Positions 8,810 to 16,527 of a stretch of 64,000 bases of DNA are shown one piece after another. The notes beneath the pieces were generated by a model. That model saw only the letters and a list, made by a program, of their open reading frames with translations, was not told the origin of the DNA and made no database searches. The DNA is taken from assembly GCF_041435435.1 (NCBI RefSeq), contig NZ_CP108494.1, forward strand, positions 6,420,501-6,484,500. Reading direction: 5' to 3'. The stretch's first letter is position 1. Each line of letters starts with the position of its first letter. This stretch comes from Streptomyces sp. NBC_01241 (GTDB lineage Bacteria; Actinomycetota; Actinomycetes; Streptomycetales; Streptomycetaceae). A program made the position numbers and the translations under genes.

Positions 8810-10303
8810 CTAGGTGAGCGGATCGGAATCGTGGGAGAGAACGGCGCGGGGAAGACAACCCTGCTCGGCCTGCTCGCCGGCCTGGAACGGCCGGATTCCG
8901 GTGAGGCGTTCACGGCGTCCGACGGCAGTACAGGGCTGCTGGCGCAGACGCCAAGGCTGCCGCCGGACAGCGCGGTCCAGGACGTGATCGACGATGCCCT
9001 TGCGGAACTGCGCACCATGGAGCAGAAGTTACGGGAGGCCGAAGCAGCACTCGGTACGGCCGGCCGCGCCGCCCTTGCCGCCTACGGAGACCTGCTCACG
9101 GCGTTCGAACTACGCGGGGGATGCGAAGCGGACGCGCGTGTCGACAAGGCGATGCACGGCCTCGGTCTGGCCCGCATCGGACCGGCCCGGCGGCTCGGCA
9201 GTCTCTCCGGCGGCGAGCAGGCACGGCTCGGCATCGCCTGCCTGATCGCGGCGTCCCCCGAGGTGATGCTGCTCGACGAACCCACCCATCACCTGGACGG
9301 AGCCGCTCTCGACTGGCTGGAGGGCGCACTGCTGTCCTACCGCGGCACGGTGATCGCCGTGTCCCATGACCGGATCTTCCTTGAGCGCGTGACCACAGCG
9401 GTGCTGGAGGTCGACTCCGACCGCCGGACCGTTGTGCGCTACGGCGGTGGATACGAGGGATTCCGGAGAAGGCACACCGGGAGGAGTACACATCGACCAC
9501 AGCCCACGATGTCGCGGCCGACCGCGACATCAAGGACAACAACAAGATGGCGTACGACCGGGCCGCGGGCCGGGTCCAGGCCTCGGTGTCCGGGCGGATC
9601 CGCAATGCCCGCAAGCGTCTGGAGCGACTGAGGGAGGAGCCCGTCCTCAGGCCCCCGGACCCGCTGCGCTTCACAGCCCGGCCCGGGGCAGGTGCGACCG
9701 AAGGGGAGCTGGTGTCCCTGACGGGTATACGGGTGGGCGATCGGCTCGCAGTCGACCGGCTCTCCGTAGCGGCGGGCGAGAGACTGCTGATTCACGGCGG
9801 TAACGGAGCGGGGAAGTCGACTCTGCTCCGCGTCATGGCGGGCGTGCTCGAACCGGACGCGGGCCGCGTGGTCCGGCGGGGCGGAATCGGCTACCTCGCG
9901 CAGGAGATACCGACGTACCGACCTGCGGAGCGGGTGCTCGCGACATTCGGCCGGGGACTGCCACTCACCGACGACGAACAGGAGGAACTGCTGCTCTCGT
10001 ACGGACTGTTCCGGTCCCGGGATCTCCAGTTGCCGGTCGGATCGCTGTCCGCGGGGCAGCACAGACGTCTCGCCCTCGCCCGTCTGCTGGCCAGGCCCGC
10101 GGACCTGCTGCTGCTCGACGAGCCCGCGAATCACCTGGCCCTCGGACTGGTGCAGGAGCTGGAAGAGGCGCTGGCGCACTGGCAGGGCGCGATGGTGGTG
10201 GTCTCCCACGGCAGGGCGCTGCGCCGCCGCTTCACGGCCGACATCCGTCGGATGGAGTCCGGACAACTGCTCGAATGAGCCGCAGTCGATCTAGGGTCGG
10301 TAC

Positions 10304-10963
10304 ATGGCACGACCGCAACGCATTGTCCTCGTCCGGCACGGGGAGTCCGAGGGCAACGCCGATGACACGGTGTACGAGCGTGAGCCCGACCATGCGCTGA
10401 AGCTCACCGCGACAGGTCTCCGGCAGGCCAGGGAGACGGGCGTGCGGCTGCGCGAGCTGTTCGACGGCGAACGGGTCAGCGTGTACGTCTCGCCCTACCG
10501 CCGCACGCACGAGACCTTCCGGTCCTTCGGGCTGGACCTGGAGCGCGTGCGGGTGAGGGAGGAGCCGCGGCTGCGGGAGCAGGACTGGGGGAACTGGCAG
10601 GACCGGGAGGATGTGAGGCTGCAGAAGGCGTACCGGGATGCCTACGGGCACTTTTTCTACCGCTTCGCACAAGGCGAGTCCGGGGCCGATGTGTACGACA
10701 GGGTCGGGGCCTTCCTGGAGAGTCTGTACCGGAGCTTCGAAGCCCCTGACCACCCGCCGAACGTTCTGCTGGTCACACACGGGCTGACCATGCGTTTGTT
10801 CTGCATGCGCTGGTTCCACTGGTCGGTGGCCGAGTTTGAATCGCTGTCCAATCCGGGCAACGGCGAGACCAGGGCACTGATACTCGGAGCGGACGGGCGC
10901 TACACCCTTGACCGGCCTTTCGAACGCTGGCGCACCCCTGAGCCGTACGGCATCACCGGATAG
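10304..10963 (+). CDS. Histidine phosphatase family protein (phosphoglycerate mutase-like)
   Basis: 219 residues. The RHG motif with the phospho-accepting histidine is at residues 11-13 (VLVRHGESEGNA), the second arginine in VYVSPYRRTHET, the acidic REQDWGNWQ segment, and the second catalytic histidine in LLVTHGLTMR. This is the branch 1 (cofactor-dependent mutase / broad phosphatase) layout. The substrate is not evident. A TAGGGT box shortly before the ATG and the absence of a Shine-Dalgarno point to a leaderless message. The ADP-ribosylglycohydrolase gene follows after 12 bases, so they are probably cotranscribed. Confidence 0.9.
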   Translation: MARPQRIVLVRHGESEGNADDTVYEREPDHALKLTATGLRQARETGVRLRELFDGERVSVYVSPYRRTHETFRSFGLDLERVRVREEPRLREQDWGNWQDREDVRLQKAYRDAYGHFFYRFAQGESGADVYDRVGAFLESLYRSFEAPDHPPNVLLVTHGLTMRLFCMRWFHWSVAEFESLSNPGNGETRALILGADGRYTLDRPFERWRTPEPYGITG

Positions 10964-10975
10964 AGTGGAAGGGCG

Positions 10976-11878
10976 ATGACAACCGCTGACTCTGCCTCCG
11001 AGCAACGTCTTGAGCGCGCCCTGGCCAGCCTGCGTGGACTGGCTGTGGGAGACGCGCTGGGTTCCCAATTTTTTGTGCCGGCCAACTATCCGCTGCTGAA
11101 GCAGCGCGGACTTCCACCCGGCCCCTGGCAGTGGACGGACGACACCGAGATGGCCTCTTCGGTGCTGGCCGTGCTGGTGAGGCACGAGCGAATCGATCAG
11201 GACGCGCTCGCTCATTCCTTCGCAGACCACCACGACTTCGACCGCGGATACGGCCCCGCCGTGAACCGGCTGCTCCGGCTCGTGCGGGAAGGCAGCGACT
11301 GGCGGGAGCTGGCGTCCGCGCTGTTCAACGGACAGGGCTCCTGGGGCAACGGTTCGTCGATGCGCATCGCGCCGCTCGGTGCCTGGTACGCGGACGACCC
11401 GGAGCAGGCCACGCACCAGGCCGAGATCTCCTCGTACACCACGCATCAGCATCGCGAGGCGGTCGTGGGCGCGATGGCTGTTGCGGCCGCTGCCTCGCTG
11501 GCGGCGGCGTCCGCGGGACCACCCACCCCGACAGAACTTCTCGACGGTGTGATCGGGCTCGTACCGCGCAGCGCGGTCGGCGCCGGGCTGCGCCGGGCAC
11601 GCGACATGCTCGACTACGACGATGCCGGGACGGTCGCTGCGGTCCTCGGTAACGGCCGGCGCACCAGTGCACATGACACCGTTCCGTTCGCCCTCTGGTC
11701 GGCGGCGCGAAGTCTCGGCGACTTCGAGCAGGCCTTCTGGGTGACGGCCCAAGCGGGCGGCGATGTCGACACGACCTGTGCGATCGTCGGCGGGATCGTC
11801 GCGGCGGGCAAGTCGGGCGCACCGCCTGCCGACTGGTCGGCACAGACGGAGGAGCTGCCGGACTGGCTCCCGCGGTAG
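10976..11878 (+). CDS. ADP-ribosylglycohydrolase family protein
   Basis: 300 residues. The binuclear metal site is marked by TDDTEM at about 54-59 and GGDVDTTCAIVGGIVAA near the C-terminus; GDALG (about 25-29) and GSWGNGSSMRIAPLG complete the DraG/ARH fold. Family members remove ADP-ribose from arginine or other acceptors or act on free ADP-ribose derivatives. GGAAGG precedes the ATG by 6 bases. The target is unknown; no partner ADP-ribosyltransferase is nearby, although a Nudix protein related to ADP-ribose sensors lies at 20617. Confidence 0.92.
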   Translation: MTTADSASEQRLERALASLRGLAVGDALGSQFFVPANYPLLKQRGLPPGPWQWTDDTEMASSVLAVLVRHERIDQDALAHSFADHHDFDRGYGPAVNRLLRLVREGSDWRELASALFNGQGSWGNGSSMRIAPLGAWYADDPEQATHQAEISSYTTHQHREAVVGAMAVAAAASLAAASAGPPTPTELLDGVIGLVPRSAVGAGLRRARDMLDYDDAGTVAAVLGNGRRTSAHDTVPFALWSAARSLGDFEQAFWVTAQAGGDVDTTCAIVGGIVAAGKSGAPPADWSAQTEELPDWLPR

Positions 11879-12118
11879 GGCGAAGCGCGACAACGGCGAT
11901 GTCGATGACGATGGCGCGGTGCGTCGATCGGACCGCTCGACTGTCACGGTACTGCCACAGCCCTGCCTCGCACGGCCGGTAACCGTAAGGGGAAGTTACC
12001 CTTTCGGCCACGCCGCCCACGGTGATCATTCTGACGGGCGCGCACCGAAATGAGACGCCGGGGTGCCCCCGCGCTGCCCAGCGGCGGTGTGTGCAGACCC
12101 CGGTGGGGGAGGGGTCCC

Positions 12119-13885
12119 ATGTCCGATCACACGTCAGAAACACCTCGCCCGGAAGATGCCCCCGAGGGGTCCCAGCGGTCTGAGGGGTCCGAGCTGTCGG
12201 AGATGTCGGAACGGGCCGGGAGGGCCGGGAGGGCCGCGATGTCGAAGGCCCCGATGCCGGAACCCCGCGGCGCAGCCGCCGAGCCGCCGAAGGTGCCGGT
12301 CTCCGCGCGACAGGATGGACCACAGCGCCCGCCCAACCCCTGGCAGCAGGGCAGACCCCAGGCCTCGGCGGTCTCACGACTTCGCCCGGCCAAACCCCCC
12401 GCCATCCGGACCGCGACACTCTGTTCCATCCTGGCCACCGCGATACTGAGCGCCCTCCTGTTGGGTGACGGCCTCGGCCCGAACCTTCTGATCGTCGCGG
12501 TTCCCGCAGCGCTCGCGGCATACTTCGCCGCACAGGCGGCCGGTCGCCGACTCCGCCCATGGACAGCTGTCTGGGCGGTCGGCGGCCTTGCGCTCCTCGC
12601 CGTCCCGGCACTTCGGGACGCCGGATGGCCCACCTTCCTGGCGGTCGTATCGGCTGTCGCACTGGGCTCACTCGCCCTGCACGGCAGTCGCAGCTGGCTC
12701 GGGGTGTTTCTCGGTTCGCTGGGCCTGTTCAGTTCCATCACCGATGGCCTGGCCTGGGGCGGGCGAGGTGTGCGTGAACGAATGGCAGGCTCCCGGGGCC
12801 GGCTCGGAGTCGTATTCCGCACCACTGGTGTGGCGGTCGTCCTGCTCATCGTGTTCGGGGCACTGTTCGCAAGCGCCGATGCCGCCTTCGCCGACGTGCT
12901 CGGCAACCTGATCCCGGATGTGTCGGTGGGCGACAGCCCCTGGCGGTTGTTCCTCTTCGTGATCGGCCTGGTCGGTGCGCTCGCCGCCGCGTACAGCGCA
13001 GCCGTACCGGTGCGGTGGGACGGCATCACCGTTCGACCGGGGAAGGCGAGCGGACGGCTGGAATGGGCCCTTCCGCTCATCGTGCTGAATCTGCTGTTCG
13101 CCGTCTTCATCGCCATCCAGCTCACCGTGCTGCTCGGCGGATACGACAAGGTGATGGCCGAAACCGATCTGAGCTACTCCCAATACGCCCGTCAGGGTTT
13201 CTGGCAGCTTCTCTGGGCCACGCTCCTCACGCTGCTGGTGATCGCGATCGCCCTGCGCCGGGCTCCTCGCGGACGGGGCAGCGACCTCACTCTCGTACGG
13301 AGCGTGCTCGGCACGTTGTGCCTGCTCACCCTCATAGTCGTGGCGTCCGCGCTGAGGCGTATGGACCTGTACGTCGATGCGTACGGTCTGACACGGCTGC
13401 GTATATCCGTGGCTGCGATGGAACTCTGGCTCGGCGTGGTTCTCGTCCTGATCATGGCGGCCGGCGTGTTCGGTGCCCGCCTGCTGCCGCGTGCCGTCGC
13501 CGCCAGCGCAGCCGCCGCCGTGCTCGCGTTCGGACTGGTCTCGCCCGATGGGCTGATCGCGGAGCAGAACGTCCAGCGGTACCGCAACGACCACTCGATA
13601 GACATCGACTACCTCCGGGGCCTCTCGGCCGACGCCGTACCGGCCCTGGACACGCTGCCCGAGCCACTGCGCTCCTGCGCCCTCAAGGACATCCAGCGGT
13701 CGCTGCGATCCTCGGACACCCCGTGGTACGCCACGAGCTGGGGCGAGGCGCGGGCCCGGGGCATTCTGAGAAAGCGGGGTCCGAATGACCTGGCACAGAG
13801 CTGCGACGCTTCCCGTACGAGCGGCGGTGGCAGTGACCGCGGCGGTGACGAAGACGATCAGTACGACCCCTACGACCCGTACTGA
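12119..13885 (+). CDS. DUF4153/DUF4173 multi-pass membrane protein
   Basis: 588 residues. A cytoplasmic, disordered N-terminus (about residues 1-95, rich in P, E, S) precedes at least ten hydrophobic segments. The family signature is the stretch around LSYSQYARQGFWQLLWATLLTLLVI and RMDLYVDAYGLTRLRI. A hydrophilic C-terminal tail ends in acidic DEDDQYDPYDPY. The start at 12119 is chosen because GGGGGAGGGG lies just before it; an upstream ATG at 12050 gives an implausible Arg/Pro leader. Function is unknown; DUF4173 genes often lie near two-component systems. A hairpin follows the stop. Confidence 0.85.
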   Translation: MSDHTSETPRPEDAPEGSQRSEGSELSEMSERAGRAGRAAMSKAPMPEPRGAAAEPPKVPVSARQDGPQRPPNPWQQGRPQASAVSRLRPAKPPAIRTATLCSILATAILSALLLGDGLGPNLLIVAVPAALAAYFAAQAAGRRLRPWTAVWAVGGLALLAVPALRDAGWPTFLAVVSAVALGSLALHGSRSWLGVFLGSLGLFSSITDGLAWGGRGVRERMAGSRGRLGVVFRTTGVAVVLLIVFGALFASADAAFADVLGNLIPDVSVGDSPWRLFLFVIGLVGALAAAYSAAVPVRWDGITVRPGKASGRLEWALPLIVLNLLFAVFIAIQLTVLLGGYDKVMAETDLSYSQYARQGFWQLLWATLLTLLVIAIALRRAPRGRGSDLTLVRSVLGTLCLLTLIVVASALRRMDLYVDAYGLTRLRISVAAMELWLGVVLVLIMAAGVFGARLLPRAVAASAAAAVLAFGLVSPDGLIAEQNVQRYRNDHSIDIDYLRGLSADAVPALDTLPEPLRSCALKDIQRSLRSSDTPWYATSWGEARARGILRKRGPNDLAQSCDASRTSGGGSDRGGDEDDQYDPYDPY

Positions 13886-13890
13886 TGTGG

Positions 13891-13916
13891 GTCGGGCCGG
13901 ACGGGGCGGGCCCGAC
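13891..13916 (+). terminator. Probable terminator after the DUF4153/DUF4173 gene
   Basis: An 8-bp stem GTCGGGCC / GGCCCGAC (13891-13898 with 13909-13916, 10-nt loop) begins 5 bases past the stop codon. Confidence 0.6.
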
Positions 13917-14212
13917 GGGTACGAGCAGCGCACCGTTCCGTGCCGCGTTCCATGCTTCACGAATGTGACGCAGGCGCCGGGCAGCACCTCCAGTCCGTGA
14001 TCCTCAGTAGAGTTCTCCCGGCTTCGACACAACTGTTCGCGACCGCCGAGTGCGTACATACAGGCTCGACCGGCGCGTGTACCGCAGCAAACTGAAGAAC
14101 GAGGACCACGACCGTGCCGCAAACCGTTCCGCGGCGCGGCGTGCGGCCGGGTCGGTCGACGCCCGCCCCGGGGTGTTGTCGGCGTACCCATCGGCGTACG
14201 CTGACAGGCGCC
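13917..14212. other. Intergenic region upstream of rnhB
   Basis: Nothing coding is convincing here. It must hold the rnhB promoter; the ATG at 14213 lacks a clear ribosome binding site, and a TACGCT box some 15 bases upstream could serve as a -10 element. Confidence 0.4.
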
Positions 14213-14923
14213 ATGCCGTACGAACCACCCACGCACACTGTCGAGCGCTCGCTGCGCGCGACCACTGGTGCCAAGACCGTCGCCGGTGTCGATGAGGTTG
14301 GACGCGGAGCGTGGGCGGGACCGGTCACTGTGTGTGCGGCCGTCACCGGCCTTCGCAGACCTCCCGCCGGACTCACCGACTCCAAGCTGATCAGTCCCAA
14401 GCGCCGCGCTGAGCTGGCCCCGTTGCTGGAGCGCTGGGTCACCGCGTTCGCTCTGGGAGACGCTTCTCCGCAGGAGATCGACGACCTGGGCATGACAGCT
14501 GCACTCCGCCTCGCAGCCGTGCGCGCCCTCGAAGCCCTGCCAGTCCGACCCGACGCGGTGATACTCGACGGCAAACACGACTACCTGGGAGAGCCCTGGC
14601 AGGTCCGCACTGTGATCAAGGGCGACCAGTCCTGTATCGCGGTCGCGGCGGCTTCGGTGATCGCGAAGGTTCGACGGGACACGATGATGGCCGAAATGGG
14701 CGCGGCTTCCGGCGAGTACGCTGCCTTCGCCTTCGACGCCAACGCCGGCTACCCGTCGCCCGTGCACCGGGCCGCGCTGGAGGAGTGGGGGCCCACACCC
14801 CTGCACCGCCTTTCATGGTCCTACCTCGACGCGCTGCCCAGGTGGCAGCACCTCAAGAAGGTCCGCTTCTCCGCCGAGGCGGCTGCACTGGAAAACGGGG
14901 GCCAACTCGGCTTCGACTTCTGA
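14213..14923 (+). CDS. rnhB: Ribonuclease HII
   Basis: 236 residues. It cleaves the RNA strand of RNA-DNA hybrids and nicks at single ribonucleotides left in DNA. The type 2 signature VAGVDEVGRGAWAGPV (catalytic Asp27 and Glu28), LTDSKLISPKRR, the third acidic site in AVILDGKHDYL and the helix VIAKVRRDTMM with NAGYPSPVH are all present. Length is normal for the family. The ATG at 14213 is preferred over an upstream in-frame ATG that would add an Arg/Pro-rich leader. Confidence 0.96.
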   Translation: MPYEPPTHTVERSLRATTGAKTVAGVDEVGRGAWAGPVTVCAAVTGLRRPPAGLTDSKLISPKRRAELAPLLERWVTAFALGDASPQEIDDLGMTAALRLAAVRALEALPVRPDAVILDGKHDYLGEPWQVRTVIKGDQSCIAVAAASVIAKVRRDTMMAEMGAASGEYAAFAFDANAGYPSPVHRAALEEWGPTPLHRLSWSYLDALPRWQHLKKVRFSAEAAALENGGQLGFDF

Positions 14924-14983
14924 TCGCGCACATGTACCCACCCGCTGATGCCTTGCGCGTCGGCGTTTGATAGACAACCACCC

Positions 14984-15604
14984 ATGCCTCTCACTCCCGA
15001 GGAGCCTCAGATTCACGAGAGCGCCCAGGGTCCCCGCGTCCCTTCGGCCACAGGCCGCACCGCGTCGACCCCCCGTCCTGTACCCGGTCCGCGTTCAGCG
15101 GCCATGCCGCGCCCGGGTCGCCCGGGCCCCGGCCCCGCGAGGCCCGCGCCCCCGGCGCAGCGCCCGCACTCCACCTCCGGCCAGCCGCAGGCGGCACGGT
15201 CGGAGAATCGTTTTGCACCGCAGATCCAGCTGATCCCCGCCTCGGTCGCCGGCGCGCTCGACGCCGCCGACGAAGCGGTGGATCTGCTGCTCGACTCCGG
15301 ACGTGCACCGGGCGACATCCTGGTGCTCACCATCGGAGAACAGCACCCGTGGGCTGTGCACGAACTCACCTTCGGTGAGGCCGCCTATTGGGCGCAGCAC
15401 GAAGCCGGCGACGATGTCTTCTTCGCCGGTGCCACAGCCATGGACCGGCTCAAGCCCCGGCCCGTAGTGGTCGTCGCTGTCAACGGTGACGGTGGTGACG
15501 CCGTTGCCCGTGTACTGTCCGGTGCTCGTGAACGAGCAGGTGCCCTGCTGATCGTGTGCGGAGACCCGCAACTGATCAACGCAGAACTCGGCGCCGGCGT
15601 CTGA
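14984..15604 (+). CDS. Conserved protein of unknown function
   Basis: 206 residues, not recognised with certainty. Residues about 1-75 are Pro/Arg/Ala-rich and probably disordered. The rest is a compact alpha/beta domain: FAPQIQLIPASVAGALDAADEAVDLLLDSGRAPGDILVLTIGE, then HELTFGEAAYWAQ, PVVVVAVNG and ALLIVCGDPQLINAELG. The order of strands and the VVVVAVNG / LLIVCGDP edges recall the C-terminal domain of some actinobacterial UvrD-like helicases, but no helicase motor is present. It follows rnhB by 60 bases in the same direction. Confidence 0.7.
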   Translation: MPLTPEEPQIHESAQGPRVPSATGRTASTPRPVPGPRSAAMPRPGRPGPGPARPAPPAQRPHSTSGQPQAARSENRFAPQIQLIPASVAGALDAADEAVDLLLDSGRAPGDILVLTIGEQHPWAVHELTFGEAAYWAQHEAGDDVFFAGATAMDRLKPRPVVVVAVNGDGGDAVARVLSGARERAGALLIVCGDPQLINAELGAGV

Positions 15605-15631
15605 TCCGTAGGGGACGAAGGACTGTGGTGA

Positions 15632-15657
15632 CCCGGCTGCCCGAGAGGGCGGCCGGG
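15632..15657. terminator. Bidirectional terminator between convergent genes
   Basis: An 11-bp stem with one G-U pair (15632-15642 with 15647-15657, GAGA loop) sits in the 67-bp gap between the unknown gene ending at 15604 and the minus-strand gene ending at 15672. Confidence 0.7.
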
Positions 15658-15671
15658 CCCGCGACGACGGA

Positions 15672-16310
15672 TCAGCGTGCTGCGGTGCGCCGCAGTGCCT
15701 GAGCCGCACCCCCGCCGGTGCGCAGCGGAACCGGATCAGGGTCCAGCGACGTTTCGGCGAGCGCGGACGGGCGGGATGTGGAGTTGGGCCGACGCCCGCC
15801 CCGGCCCTCGCCCAACACCTGCCAGCCGGCGAGGGTCAGCGTGATGTACGCACCGCACCGCAGGCCGTGCAATGTGCACGCGTCCCGCAGGCCCCACATC
15901 CACGCCCCGTCCTCCTCCGTCCAACGCTCGTCGCCCTCACGGCAGTAGAGCAGTACGGCGGTACGGGCAGGCGTGCGGCGACGAAGGTCGTGCGGAATCA
16001 CCCGGCGCATGTGCGCCAGTAGAGCGTTGCGGAACTCCCAGCCGTCCGCGGTTATGGAGTGGCGGGCAAACGAGGCGCTGGCCGTGAGGCGTTCCTCATG
16101 GTCGAGTACGGCGACAACAGCGGTTTCCGGTGCGGGCCTGTGCCGGGAGTGCAGGCCGCTGACCACCTCGCGGGGGTTGCGCAGCAACGGTATGCCCGCT
16201 TCTGCCCACTCGGCCGGTTCGAGCATCCTGGCAAGGCGGTTGGCGGAGTCGACGGATGCCGAAGACGCCGATATCGAAGTGGCTGCGGACGGAGCGAATC
16301 CGAAGGTCAC
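15672..16310 (-). CDS. Conserved protein of unknown function
   Basis: 212 residues; I do not recognise the family. The start is a GTG at 16310 with AGGGAGG four bases upstream. Features: a Ser/Ala-rich N-terminus, a middle domain with PETAVVAVLDHEERLTASASFARH and a WEFRNALLAHMRRVIP helix, ARTAVLLYCREGDERWTEEDGAWMWGLRDAC, then ITLTLAGWQVLGEG and a basic, disordered tail. The alternating strands and helices suggest a small alpha/beta enzyme or ligand-binding domain. It lies downstream of the RecQ-like helicase on the same strand, 217 bases apart, and might be linked to it. Confidence 0.7.
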   Translation of the reverse strand: MTFGFAPSAATSISASSASVDSANRLARMLEPAEWAEAGIPLLRNPREVVSGLHSRHRPAPETAVVAVLDHEERLTASASFARHSITADGWEFRNALLAHMRRVIPHDLRRRTPARTAVLLYCREGDERWTEEDGAWMWGLRDACTLHGLRCGAYITLTLAGWQVLGEGRGGRRPNSTSRPSALAETSLDPDPVPLRTGGGAAQALRRTAAR

Positions 16311-16527
16311 GGTCCTCCCTTCGCATACGCGCCCACGGTGCGGGCGGGGTCGAGTGAGGGCGCACCGCGGCACAGCCCTTCCGGGCCGCGAAAGGGCCGT
16401 GCGGGGAGCGAGTCCAATTCTTCCTGGCGTATCGGCGGGCGGCAACGAGCAATTGGCGCAGCTGACGGGAATCAGCTGGAATGACTCTGATATCCCTGCC
16501 CATGCCGTGCCCGGATGACGCCTCCCG

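Larger units (their letters stand above)
7276..10278 (+). pseudogene. ABC-F family ATPase, inactivated by IS insertion and two frameshifts
   Basis: Start GTG 7276 after GGAGG. The N-terminus reads ISLRDITVTRGEK; an extra G near 7326 shifts the frame (restored reading LLLDEVSLTVRL). An IS701-family element then interrupts at 7361-7364. The gene resumes at 8810 with GERIGIVGENGAGKTTLLGLL, first signature LSGGEQARLGIA and Walker B LLDEPTHHLD. A one-base loss near 9470 shifts the frame again; from there EKAHREEY leads to the second domain with GGNGAGKSTLL, LSAGQHRRLALARLL and LLLDEPANHL. Two ATPase domains without membrane segments are the ABC-F layout; ribosome-protecting antibiotic resistance is common in the family but cannot be assigned. 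A rare TTA codon lies at 9029-9031. Three independent lesions make this a dead gene. Confidence 0.93.
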
